Assembly (NCBI RefSeq): GCF_964222135.1
Contig: NZ_CAXQBR010000094.1
Location: 119,786-183,785 of the forward strand
Source of the DNA: Euzebya sp.
GTDB lineage: Bacteria; Actinomycetota; Nitriliruptoria; Euzebyales; Euzebyaceae
Direction: 5' to 3'
DNA length: 64,000 bases
The first letter of the stretch is position 1. Every line of letters begins with the position of its first letter. Positions 14,736 to 21,737 of this stretch are shown here, one piece after another. The notes below the pieces were generated by a model. The model was not told the DNA's origin and did no database searches. It worked only from the letters and a program-made list of their open reading frames with translations. A program made the position numbers and the translations under genes.

Positions 14736-17372
14736 ATGACGTCGACGGCGCGCGCCCGGTCCTGGCTGGCGATCATCGCCGTCACCGCCGTCGCGGTCCT
14801 CGCGCCGGTCGCGCCGACCGCCGCGGACCCCGCACCCCCGGCGACGATCGAGGTCGTCGACGTGGCCGGTCCGGCGTTCGCCAGCGCGGGGTGGTCCGCC
14901 AGCCAGCCGATGGCCGTGTCGCCGTTCGCGATGGTCGGGATCACCCTCGACGACGCGGGCGAGGGCGCCGTGCAGGTGCGGACCGCGCAGGGCGACGGGC
15001 CGTGGTCGGACTGGATCGACGTGCCGCACATGCACGACGAGGGGCCTGACCCGGGAACCGCCGAGGCCCGTCACGCCAGCCCCGGCCACCGCACCCACCC
15101 GGTGTTCACCGACGTCGCCGACCGGCTGCAGGTCCGCGTCGCCGACGGGTCGCCGGCCGGGTTGAAGGCGCACCTCATCGACCCGTTCGGACTGGATCGC
15201 TCGGTGGTCGAGCGGATCGGCGACCGCCTACGGGCGTCCTGGGACGGGGTGCCGACCGCAGCTGCCGGCGCGCTCGCCGACACCCCCCGGATCGTCAGCC
15301 GCGCCGCGTGGGGCGCGGACGAGTCGAGCGTGCGCGGCGACCCGTCCTACGCCCGGTCCGTCGAGCGGGCGTTCGTCCACCACACCGTGGGGTCGAACGA
15401 CTACAGCCAGGCCCAGGCCCCGGGCATCGTCCGGGGCGTGATGGCCTACCACGTCGGCTCCAACGGGTGGAGCGACATCGGCTACAACTTCCTGGTCGAC
15501 CGCTTCGGGACCGTCTACGAGGGACGGCGCGGTGGCATCGCCGAGGCGGTCATCGGCGCCCAGGCGGGCGGCTTCAACACCGAGTCGACCGGCGTCGCCC
15601 TGATGGGGACCTACACGTCCGCCAGCCCGCCCGCCGCGATGCTGGACGCCGCCGAGCGGATCATCGCGTGGAAGGCCGACGTCCACCACTTCCACCCCCT
15701 CCGCGACGGCCAGGCCACCTCGATGGGCTCGAGCCGGTACCCCGAGGGCGCGGTGGTCACCCTGCAGAACGTCAGCGGGCACCGCGACGTGTCGCTCACC
15801 AGCTGCCCGGGTGACGCGACGTACGCCCGCCTGGGGGCCATCCGCCAGCGCGTGCGGGAGGCGGCCGGCGACCTGATCGTCGACCTCCGGTCCGACCAGC
15901 GGTCCATCAGGGTGATCCGCGGCACCCCGGTGGTGCCGTCCCTCACCCTCGGTGCCGACCTCGACCCGCCGGGCACCTGGCGCATCGAGCTGCTCGACCC
16001 CCAGGGTCGGACCATCCACACCGCCGACGGCGAGGGGGCCGTCGCGTCGACCACCGTCGACCTGACCGGCGGCGGCTGGGCCCTCGGCACCTACGAGTGG
16101 GTCGTGTCGGCACCGGGACGGCTCAGCGCCGTGGAGCAGGTCACGTTCACCCCGCCGGTGATCACCGGGTTCGACCGGTCGACGGACCTGGCGCGCGCCG
16201 ACCGCGACGGGACGCTGAGAGAGCCAGTGGCCTTCCACGCCGACCTGTGGGAGGGGGCGTCCTGGCAGCTGGTCGTGACCGACCCGTCCGGCGCGGTCGT
16301 GCACACCAGCCAGGGGGTCGGTGCCGCGATGGACACCGGGTGGTTCGGCGGGGTGACCCGACCCGGCACGCACACCGCCACCGTGACCGCCGAGGACGCC
16401 GCCCCGGTCACCACGACCCTCGAGGTGCGCTACGACCTGTTCGACCGGGTCGCCGACACCCCCGACGCGATCGGCGGGACCACCGCCCTCAGCGCGGCCG
16501 CGTTCCCCGACGGCACCGCTGACCACGCCGTCATCGCCCGCCACGACGTGTTCGCCGACGCCCTCGCCGGCGGGCCCCTCGCCGGTCGTGGCGGACCCCT
16601 GCTGCTGACCACCCCGGACCAGCTCGACCCCCGCGTCGCCGTCGAGCTCGACCGGGTCCTCGCCGAGGACGCCGTCGTCTACGTCCTGGGCGGACCGGCG
16701 GCGATCGGGGAGGAGGTCCTGGCCGACCTCGTGGCCCGCCACGGCACCGTGATCCGGGTCGCCGGCGACACGCGCACCGCGACCGCGGCCGCGATCGCGG
16801 ACCTGGTCGTCGCCGAGTCGGGGACCACGACCGCGATGGTGGCCCGCGCCGGCCCCGACGACGCGTCCCCCTGGGCGGACGCCCTTGCCGGCGGCGCCTA
16901 CGGGGCGCACGCCGGGGTGCCGGTGCTCCTGACCGCCACCGACGTGCTGTCGCCGGAGACCGCGGACGCCATCGACGACCTCGACATCGAGGAGGTGATC
17001 GTCCTGGGCGGGACCGCCGCCGTCGGCGACGCCGTGCTCGACGACCTGCCCGACCCGCGGCGCCTCGCGGGCGGGGACCGGACCGGGACCGGCGTGGCGG
17101 TCGCCGAGCAGCTGTGGGGCGCCGAGGTCGACGTCGCCCGGGTCCTGCTCGCCAACGGCTTCGACGCCGGCGCCTGGGGCTGGGCGCTCGCCGCTGCGCC
17201 GCTGGCGGCCCAGCGCCGCGCCCCGCTGCTGGTCACCACCGCGACGACCCTGTCGCCCGCCGTGGCCGCCCACCTCGCCGCGACCCCTGCGGTCGAGGGC
17301 GGCACCGTCGTGGGTCCGTCCTCCCTGGTCGACCCCGAGGTGGGCTACGCGGCCAGCGCGATCGTCCGGTAG
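14736..17372 (+). CDS. Secreted PGRP/N-acetylmuramoyl-L-alanine amidase with CWB2 repeats
   Basis: The 878-residue protein has a signal peptide (AIIAVTAVAVLAPVAPTAAD) and an N-terminal domain of unknown fold. A peptidoglycan-recognition amidase domain at about residues 185-370 includes RIVSRAAWGADESS, FVHHTVGS, IGYNFLVDRFGTVYEGRRGG and VSGHRDVSLTSCPG. The zinc ligands His (HHTVG), His (GHRD) and Cys (SCPG) are in place, so it should cleave the amide between muramic acid and L-Ala. An Ig/FlgD-like stretch follows (about 385-570), then three CWB2 repeats to the C-terminus that should hold it to the wall. It sits inside the sigR...pdtaS island, where mycobacteria have no such gene. The ATG is 16 bases after the previous stop. 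Confidence 0.92.
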   Translation: MTSTARARSWLAIIAVTAVAVLAPVAPTAADPAPPATIEVVDVAGPAFASAGWSASQPMAVSPFAMVGITLDDAGEGAVQVRTAQGDGPWSDWIDVPHMHDEGPDPGTAEARHASPGHRTHPVFTDVADRLQVRVADGSPAGLKAHLIDPFGLDRSVVERIGDRLRASWDGVPTAAAGALADTPRIVSRAAWGADESSVRGDPSYARSVERAFVHHTVGSNDYSQAQAPGIVRGVMAYHVGSNGWSDIGYNFLVDRFGTVYEGRRGGIAEAVIGAQAGGFNTESTGVALMGTYTSASPPAAMLDAAERIIAWKADVHHFHPLRDGQATSMGSSRYPEGAVVTLQNVSGHRDVSLTSCPGDATYARLGAIRQRVREAAGDLIVDLRSDQRSIRVIRGTPVVPSLTLGADLDPPGTWRIELLDPQGRTIHTADGEGAVASTTVDLTGGGWALGTYEWVVSAPGRLSAVEQVTFTPPVITGFDRSTDLARADRDGTLREPVAFHADLWEGASWQLVVTDPSGAVVHTSQGVGAAMDTGWFGGVTRPGTHTATVTAEDAAPVTTTLEVRYDLFDRVADTPDAIGGTTALSAAAFPDGTADHAVIARHDVFADALAGGPLAGRGGPLLLTTPDQLDPRVAVELDRVLAEDAVVYVLGGPAAIGEEVLADLVARHGTVIRVAGDTRTATAAAIADLVVAESGTTTAMVARAGPDDASPWADALAGGAYGAHAGVPVLLTATDVLSPETADAIDDLDIEEVIVLGGTAAVGDAVLDDLPDPRRLAGGDRTGTGVAVAEQLWGAEVDVARVLLANGFDAGAWGWALAAAPLAAQRRAPLLVTTATTLSPAVAAHLAATPAVEGGTVVGPSSLVDPEVGYAASAIVR

Positions 17373-17379
17373 CTGTCGG

Positions 17380-17529
17380 CCTGGACCGGCCCGACCTCCT
17401 CGCTGCCGCTCGTCGGTCAGGACGCTCCACGAGTCAGCCTCCCACGTGCGGCTGGCGCCGCACGCTCCGGTTCGACACCTGGACCGGCCCGACCTCCTCG
17501 CTGCCGCTCGTCGGTCAGGACGCTCCACG
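17380..17529 (+). repeat. Two identical 52-bp direct repeats flanking a strong hairpin
   Basis: The 52 bases at 17380-17431 recur without change at 17478-17529. Between them CGTGCGGC (17445-17452) pairs perfectly with GCCGCACG (17457-17464) across a four-base loop. The last base of copy 2 is the G of the GTG start of the next gene. The hairpin probably terminates the amidase transcript. The repeats may be duplicated promoter or regulator sites, or the trace of a small insertion. No coding potential was seen. Confidence 0.8.
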
Positions 17530-17789
17530 TGTCAGACTCTGCGGAGGCCATGGCTGAGACCCCCACACCCCGCACCCTGTCCGTCACGACCGAGATCGTC
17601 GCCAGCGTCCTCCGCATCGAGGTCGCCCCCGGTGACCGCGTCCACGCCGGGCAGACCCTGCTGGTCCTCGAGTCCATGAAGATGGAGATGCCGATCGACT
17701 CGCCCGCCGACGGCGAGGTGATCCGGGTCGCCGTCGCCGTGGGCGACGTGGTGCAGGAGGGCGACGAGCTGGCCGAGCTGCGGCTGTGA
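17529..17789 (+). CDS. Biotinyl/lipoyl-like carrier protein (Rv3221c/TB7.3 type)
   Basis: The 86-residue single-domain protein folds like a biotinyl carrier: SVLRIEVAPGDRVHAGQTLL, VLESMKMEMPIDSPADGEVI, DVVQEGDELAEL. The modified lysine would be K51 in ESMKMEM. No carboxylase subunits are nearby. Mycobacterium encodes the equivalent TB7.3 (Rv3221c) beside the kinase PdtaS, exactly as here, so the pairing is ancient; its job is not established. The start is uncertain: GTG 17529 lies in the 52-bp repeat, and ATG 17550 follows GGAGG by only two bases. Its TGA overlaps the next GTG (GTGA), so it is coupled to the kinase. Confidence 0.85.
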   Translation: MSDSAEAMAETPTPRTLSVTTEIVASVLRIEVAPGDRVHAGQTLLVLESMKMEMPIDSPADGEVIRVAVAVGDVVQEGDELAELRL

Positions 17790-19246
17790 GCGTCCTCACC
17801 GACCTGCTCGCCCACAACCCGAACCTCGCGGGCCCCGCCGTCGCGCACCTGCAGCGCCTGCTGAGCGAGTGGCAGATCCTGGCCGACCTGTCCTTCGCCG
17901 ACCTGCTGCTGTTCGTCCAGGACAGCGACGGCTCTGAGGAGGGGTACCGCTGCGTCGGCCAGATGCGCCCCTACACGGCCCAGACCATCTACGTCGACGA
18001 CCTGGTCGGCGACTTCTTCCACCGCCACGAGCGGCCGATGGTCGGGCGCGGGTTCGCCGAGGCCCGGGTCATCCGCGACGCCGACCCGGACTGGTCGACC
18101 GGGGTGCCCGTGCGCGAGGAGGCCATCCCCGTCGGGTACGGCGGACGGGTCATCGCCGTCATCAGCCGGGAGGCGAACGTCGCGACGGCCCGGTCGCCGT
18201 CGCAGCTCGAGCTGACCTACCTCTCGGCCGCCTCGGCGCTGGCCGCGATGTGCGCCGCGGGCGACTTCCCCTACGCCGCAGGCGACCGCCCCGAGGACTC
18301 CGAGGTGTCACCGCGCGTGGGCGACGGGATCATCCGGATCGACGAGGTCGGGACCGTCACCTACGCCTCCCCGAACGCGATCAGCGCCTACCGGCGACTG
18401 GGCCACCTCGAGGCCGTCCACGGCCAGAACATCGCCGACGTGGACCCGCGGCCCCAGGACGCGGACGCCGCGCTCGACGAGGGCTACGCGGTGATGGGGG
18501 AGATCGAGCACGACGGCTCGGTCGTGCTGCGCCGGTTCATGCCGTTGGTGGAGGAGGGGACCCTCACCGGTGCGCTGGTGCTGGTCCGCGACATCACCGA
18601 GCTGCGCCGCCACCAGCGCGCGCTGCGGGTGAAGGACGCGACCATCCGCGAGATCCACCACCGGGTGAAGAACAACCTCCAGACCGTCGCGTCGCTGCTG
18701 CGGCTGCAGGGGCGGCGCCTCGCCTCCGAGGAGGGGCGGAACGCCCTGGCGGAGTCGGTGCGGCGGATCTCCTCCATCGCGCTGGTCCACGAGATCCTGT
18801 CCCGCGAGGCGCGGCAGTCCGCGCCGTTCTCCGAGATCGCCACCCGGATCGTCGACATGCTGTCCGAGGGGCTCGTGTCGGTCGACACGCCCGTCGACTT
18901 CCAGGTGGAGGGCAACCCCGGCGAGCTCGGCGCGGAGATCGCCACGCCCCTGGCGCTGGTGCTGACCGAGCTGGTGCAGAACTCCGTCGAGCACGCCTTC
19001 ACCGACCACGACTTCGACGTCGAGCGGGGGATGGTGACGATCACCTTCGACCGCCACGCCTCGACCCTGCGGATCGTGGTGGCCGACAACGGCAAGGGGC
19101 TGCCGGAGGGCGTCGCGCTCGAGTCCCTGTCCAACCTGGGCCTGCAGATCGTCCGGACGCTGGTGACCAGCGAGCTCGGCGGGACGATGACCACGATGTC
19201 CCCCGACCACGGCACGGCGGTGGAGCTGATGATCCCGCTCCCCTGA
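17786..19246 (+). CDS. pdtaS: Cytosolic sensor histidine kinase, PdtaS family
   Basis: The 486-residue protein has no membrane helix. Order: GAF-like domain (about 20-150, LSFADLLLFVQDSDG), PAS domain (about 175-285, GIIRIDEVGTVTYASPNAIS), HisKA_2-type H-box (REIHHRVKNNLQTVASLLRL, H near 290), and HATPase (N-box TELVQNSVEHAF, G1 VADNGKGLP, then SNLGLQIVRTLV). This is the PdtaS/Rv3220c architecture, whose partner is the ANTAR RNA-binding regulator PdtaR; no pdtaR is in the window. In the GAF domain RCVGQMRP (C56, M60) seems to replace the two-Cys motif I recall for M. tuberculosis. GTG 17786 overlaps the previous TGA. Confidence 0.92.
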   Translation: MSVLTDLLAHNPNLAGPAVAHLQRLLSEWQILADLSFADLLLFVQDSDGSEEGYRCVGQMRPYTAQTIYVDDLVGDFFHRHERPMVGRGFAEARVIRDADPDWSTGVPVREEAIPVGYGGRVIAVISREANVATARSPSQLELTYLSAASALAAMCAAGDFPYAAGDRPEDSEVSPRVGDGIIRIDEVGTVTYASPNAISAYRRLGHLEAVHGQNIADVDPRPQDADAALDEGYAVMGEIEHDGSVVLRRFMPLVEEGTLTGALVLVRDITELRRHQRALRVKDATIREIHHRVKNNLQTVASLLRLQGRRLASEEGRNALAESVRRISSIALVHEILSREARQSAPFSEIATRIVDMLSEGLVSVDTPVDFQVEGNPGELGAEIATPLALVLTELVQNSVEHAFTDHDFDVERGMVTITFDRHASTLRIVVADNGKGLPEGVALESLSNLGLQIVRTLVTSELGGTMTTMSPDHGTAVELMIPLP

Positions 19247-19258
19247 CGCCGGAGGCGA

Positions 19259-19492
19259 TCAGTCGCCGACGTCGGGAACCTCGGGTGCGCCGGCGGGCAC
19301 CTGGTCGGCGGGCACTGGGTCGGCGGGGACCTCCAGCGTCGGGTCCTGCCGGGCGCTGACCAGCTGGGCGCCGAAGACCGAGCCGATCAGCAGCAGCGCG
19401 ATGGCCACGACGAGGAGCGGCCGCAGGTCGACGAGCCGCGGGGGCGGGCGGTGCTCGACCGCCGGCTGGACGTACGGGTCGAGGTCGGTCAC
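19259..19492 (-). CDS. Small single-pass membrane protein downstream of whiB1
   Basis: The 77-residue protein has one hydrophobic helix (LLVVAIALLLIGSVFGAQLV, about residues 26-45) between a Pro-rich N-terminus and an acidic Pro-rich C-terminus. It starts with GTG, 28 bases after the whiB1 stop on the same strand, and so probably shares the whiB1 transcript. It converges on pdtaS, 12 bases apart. Function unknown and no family recognised. Confidence 0.65.
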   Translation of the reverse strand: MTDLDPYVQPAVEHRPPPRLVDLRPLLVVAIALLLIGSVFGAQLVSARQDPTLEVPADPVPADQVPAGAPEVPDVGD

Positions 19493-19520
19493 GGCCGCGC
19501 GGGTGGCCCGGGGGTGGCCG

Positions 19521-19775
19521 TCAGCTCGCCATGCGGCGTCGCCGCTGGCGCTGGCGCCGCAGGGTCCGCCGCTCGTCCTCGTTGAGGCCGCCCCACACGC
19601 CGGCGTCCTGGTTCGTCTCGAGCGCCCACTCGAGGCACTGGTCGATCACCGGGCAGCTGCGGCACACCGCCTTCGCGCGCTCGGTCTGCTCCAGGGCCGG
19701 TCCGGTGGTCCCGACCGGGAAGAACAGCTCGGGGTCCTCGTCCAGGCAGGCGGATCGGTTACGCCAGGTCAACAT
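19521..19775 (-). CDS. whiB1: WhiB1-type iron-sulfur transcriptional regulator
   Basis: The 84-residue protein has the four WhiB cysteines (SACLDEDPELFFPVG; AVCRSCPVIDQC), the GVWGG turn (AGVWGGLNEDERR) and a basic C-terminal tail (LRRQRQRRRR) for DNA contact. DEDPELFFPVGTTGPA is close to WhiB1/WblE, the essential NO-sensitive [4Fe-4S] member that binds sigma-A region 4. I choose ATG 19775 because AAGGAG lies six bases upstream; an in-frame GTG at 19799 would put that SD inside the gene. A perfect TGTGA-N6-TCACA site lies about 155 bases upstream, as expected if CRP controls it. Two hairpins lie in the intervening leader region. Confidence 0.95.
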   Translation of the reverse strand: MLTWRNRSACLDEDPELFFPVGTTGPALEQTERAKAVCRSCPVIDQCLEWALETNQDAGVWGGLNEDERRTLRRQRQRRRRMAS

Positions 19776-19830
19776 GCCTCGCTCCTTCAGGATGTGCACG
19801 CGCTGCAGGACCAGGTCTGCAGCGGTGGTC

Positions 19831-19882
19831 CTCCACAGCGGGTGGAGTCGGCTACGCGGTGCGGTCTCAGATCACCGCACCG
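19831..19882 (-). promoter_or_regulatory. Two hairpins in the whiB1 upstream region
   Basis: CTCCAC (19831-19836) can pair with GTGGAG (19842-19847), and CGGTGCGGT (19857-19865) is an exact inverted repeat of ACCGCACCG (19874-19882). They lie between the CRP-like site and the whiB1 start codon. They may be leader-RNA structures or a dyad operator. No clear -10 box for whiB1 was found here. Confidence 0.4.
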
Positions 19883-19906
19883 TGCCACTGATCCGTCGCG
19901 GCATCG

Positions 19907-19937
19907 GTGAAACCGGGCATTTGTGAAACCGGTCACA
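19907..19937. promoter_or_regulatory. CRP-family binding site, perfect TGTGA-N6-TCACA, plus adjacent half-site
   Basis: TGTGAAACCGGTCACA at 19922-19937 matches the CRP/Rv3676 consensus exactly. The ten bases GTGAAACCGG at 19923-19932 also occur at 19907-19916, forming a second half-site 16 bases away. It lies between divergent whiB1 and gdpD. M. tuberculosis whiB1 is known to be controlled by the cAMP receptor protein through tandem sites, so whiB1 is the likelier target. Confidence 0.75.
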
Positions 19938-20045
19938 AGCGATGGCGTGGCTCTCGCTGGGGGAGACTACAGGTCGATTCCAGTCCCGTCCAGAGGTCCT
20001 GCGGGGAAAGCCTGCTCGACGGCGAGATCGCTATGGTCGGTGCCC

Positions 20046-20792
20046 GTGCAGCCCCTCTTCGCCCCACCGCTGCCGGTGGTCGTCGGCCACCGCGGCGCAC
20101 CGGTCGACGCCCCGGGGAACACCCCGGCGTCCTTCGCCGCCGCGGCGGCCGCGGGCGCCCGCTGGGTGGAGCTCGACGCCCGCCTGAGCGCCGACGGGAC
20201 GGTCGTGGTCCACCACGACCCGGTCCTGGCCGACGGCCGCGCGATCGTCGACCTCGACGTCGAGGCCTGCCGCGACGCCGGCCTCGCCACCCTGGCCGAG
20301 GTCCTCGTCGGACTCCCACCCGAGATCGGCGTCGACGTCGAGATCAAGAACCTGCCGGGGGACCCCGACCACGACCCCGAGATGGCCGTCGTCGATGCGT
20401 GCTCGCGGCTGCTGGCAGATCACCCGTCGGTGCGGGTGGCGGGGCGCCCCGTCGTGGTGTCGTCGTTCAACCCGATGGTCCTCGTGGCCCTTGCCGAGCG
20501 GGACGACCACCACCCGCGAGCGCTCGTGACGATGTGGACGGCCTTCCCGATCGGTCTCGACACCGCCGTTGAGCTGGGCGCGGCCGGGCTGTTCTGCCAC
20601 GACTCGACCGACGGGCTCGACCGCGACGGGGTCGACGCCGCCCACGACGCGGGTCTCGAGGTCATGGTGTGGACCGTCGACGACCCCGGCCGCACCCTGG
20701 AGCTGGCGGGGATCGGCGTCGACGCGATCTGCACCGACGACCCGCGCGGGGTGCTCGCGACCCTCGACGCGCGGCTCAGACCACGAGGTTGA
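20046..20792 (+). CDS. Glycerophosphodiester phosphodiesterase (GDPD family)
   Basis: The 248-residue TIM-barrel enzyme hydrolyses glycerophosphodiesters to glycerol 3-phosphate and an alcohol. Motifs are GHRGAPVDAPGNTPASF (catalytic His and Arg), WVELDARLSADGTVVVHHD (metal-binding Glu/Asp and second His), VDVEIKNLP (Glu) and WTVDD near the end. There is no signal peptide, so it is cytoplasmic. GTG 20046 and GTG 20040 are both possible; TATGGT at 20032-20037 eight bases before 20046 favours the former as a leaderless start. Its 3' end overlaps the convergent lipid kinase gene by 17 bases. Confidence 0.9.
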   Translation: MQPLFAPPLPVVVGHRGAPVDAPGNTPASFAAAAAAGARWVELDARLSADGTVVVHHDPVLADGRAIVDLDVEACRDAGLATLAEVLVGLPPEIGVDVEIKNLPGDPDHDPEMAVVDACSRLLADHPSVRVAGRPVVVSSFNPMVLVALAERDDHHPRALVTMWTAFPIGLDTAVELGAAGLFCHDSTDGLDRDGVDAAHDAGLEVMVWTVDDPGRTLELAGIGVDAICTDDPRGVLATLDARLRPRG

Positions 20793-21705
20793 TCGCGTCC
20801 GGCACGACCTCGACGTGGAGGTGCTGGGTGGATCCCACCGGGTCGCCGTCGGTGTGGACGGGCATCGGGTGGTCGGTGTACAGGTCGTAGTGCTCGCGGT
20901 CGTGCCACCCGGTGACGCTGGGGAGGGACCGGACGTCCCGCGTGAACAGCGCCTTGCGCATGACCTGGATCAGCGACCGCAGCGACAGGTCGGTCATCGC
21001 GGTGCAGTCGAGGCCGCGCTCGAGCGTCGCCTCGGGGCACATCCGTGACGGCAGGGGCCCGAGGAAGGTGTACGGGTCGGCCTTGCAGATGACCACGGCG
21101 CCGGCGACCGAGGCGGACTCCGGCGCCTCCGCCCGACGGCCCTCCGGGCGGGCGGGCCCGGCGTGGACGCGGATCACCTCGTCCCGCATGCGCATCCGCG
21201 CGCCCAGCCCGTGGATCAGGTACGACGGCTGGCCGACGTAGCGCTTCATCCGGGGGTGACGCTCGACCTCCTCGACCACGACCGCGTCGAAGCCGTACCC
21301 GACGCACCAGGCGAACCAGCGGTCGTTGGCGCGGCCGGCGGGCACGCGGCGGGTCCGGTCGGTCTCGATCGCCTCCCGCAGGATCGAGGTGGCACCCACC
21401 AGGCTGTGGGGCATCCCGAGGATCCTCGCGTACACGTTGGTGGACCCGCCGGGCAGGACGGCGAGGCGCGTCTCGGTGCCGGCGAGGCCCTGCAGGACCT
21501 CGTTGACCGTGCCGTCACCGCCGAGCGCGACGACCGCGTCGAGCCCCGCCTCGGCGGCGTCGGCGGCGATCTCGCTCGCGTGGTTGCGGTGCGTCGTCGC
21601 GACCACCCGCACCTTGGCCACGTCGGCAAGGGTGTCAGCCACCCACCGCGTCAGGTGTGGACGGGTGCGACGGGCCACGGGGTTGGTGACGATCGCGATG
21701 TGCAC
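20776..21705 (-). CDS. Diacylglycerol/sphingosine kinase family lipid kinase
   Basis: The 309-residue protein is a DAGK-catalytic (YegS/DgkB-like) enzyme. It starts VHIAIVTNPVARRTRP and carries the nucleotide motif VVALGGDGTVNEVLQGL with the second loop LAVLPGGSTNVYAR. It would phosphorylate diacylglycerol or a similar lipid at the membrane surface, consistent with the neighbouring GDPD. A kinase of this family beside whiB1 is common in actinobacteria. The start is GTG 21705: TACCCT on this strand (21718-21713) ends seven bases before it, again a leaderless arrangement, and the apparent upstream reading frame is a shadow of the PBP gene. Confidence 0.9.
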   Translation of the reverse strand: MHIAIVTNPVARRTRPHLTRWVADTLADVAKVRVVATTHRNHASEIAADAAEAGLDAVVALGGDGTVNEVLQGLAGTETRLAVLPGGSTNVYARILGMPHSLVGATSILREAIETDRTRRVPAGRANDRWFAWCVGYGFDAVVVEEVERHPRMKRYVGQPSYLIHGLGARMRMRDEVIRVHAGPARPEGRRAEAPESASVAGAVVICKADPYTFLGPLPSRMCPEATLERGLDCTAMTDLSLRSLIQVMRKALFTRDVRSLPSVTGWHDREHYDLYTDHPMPVHTDGDPVGSTQHLHVEVVPDAINLVV

Positions 21706-21737
21706 GGGCGCGAGGGTACCGCCCCCCTCTCGGCTGA

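Noticed and set aside
19799..19799. GTG start for whiB1 at 19799
   Set aside because: The strong AAGGAG sits between this GTG and ATG 19775 at ideal distance from the latter, and homologues begin near the ATG.
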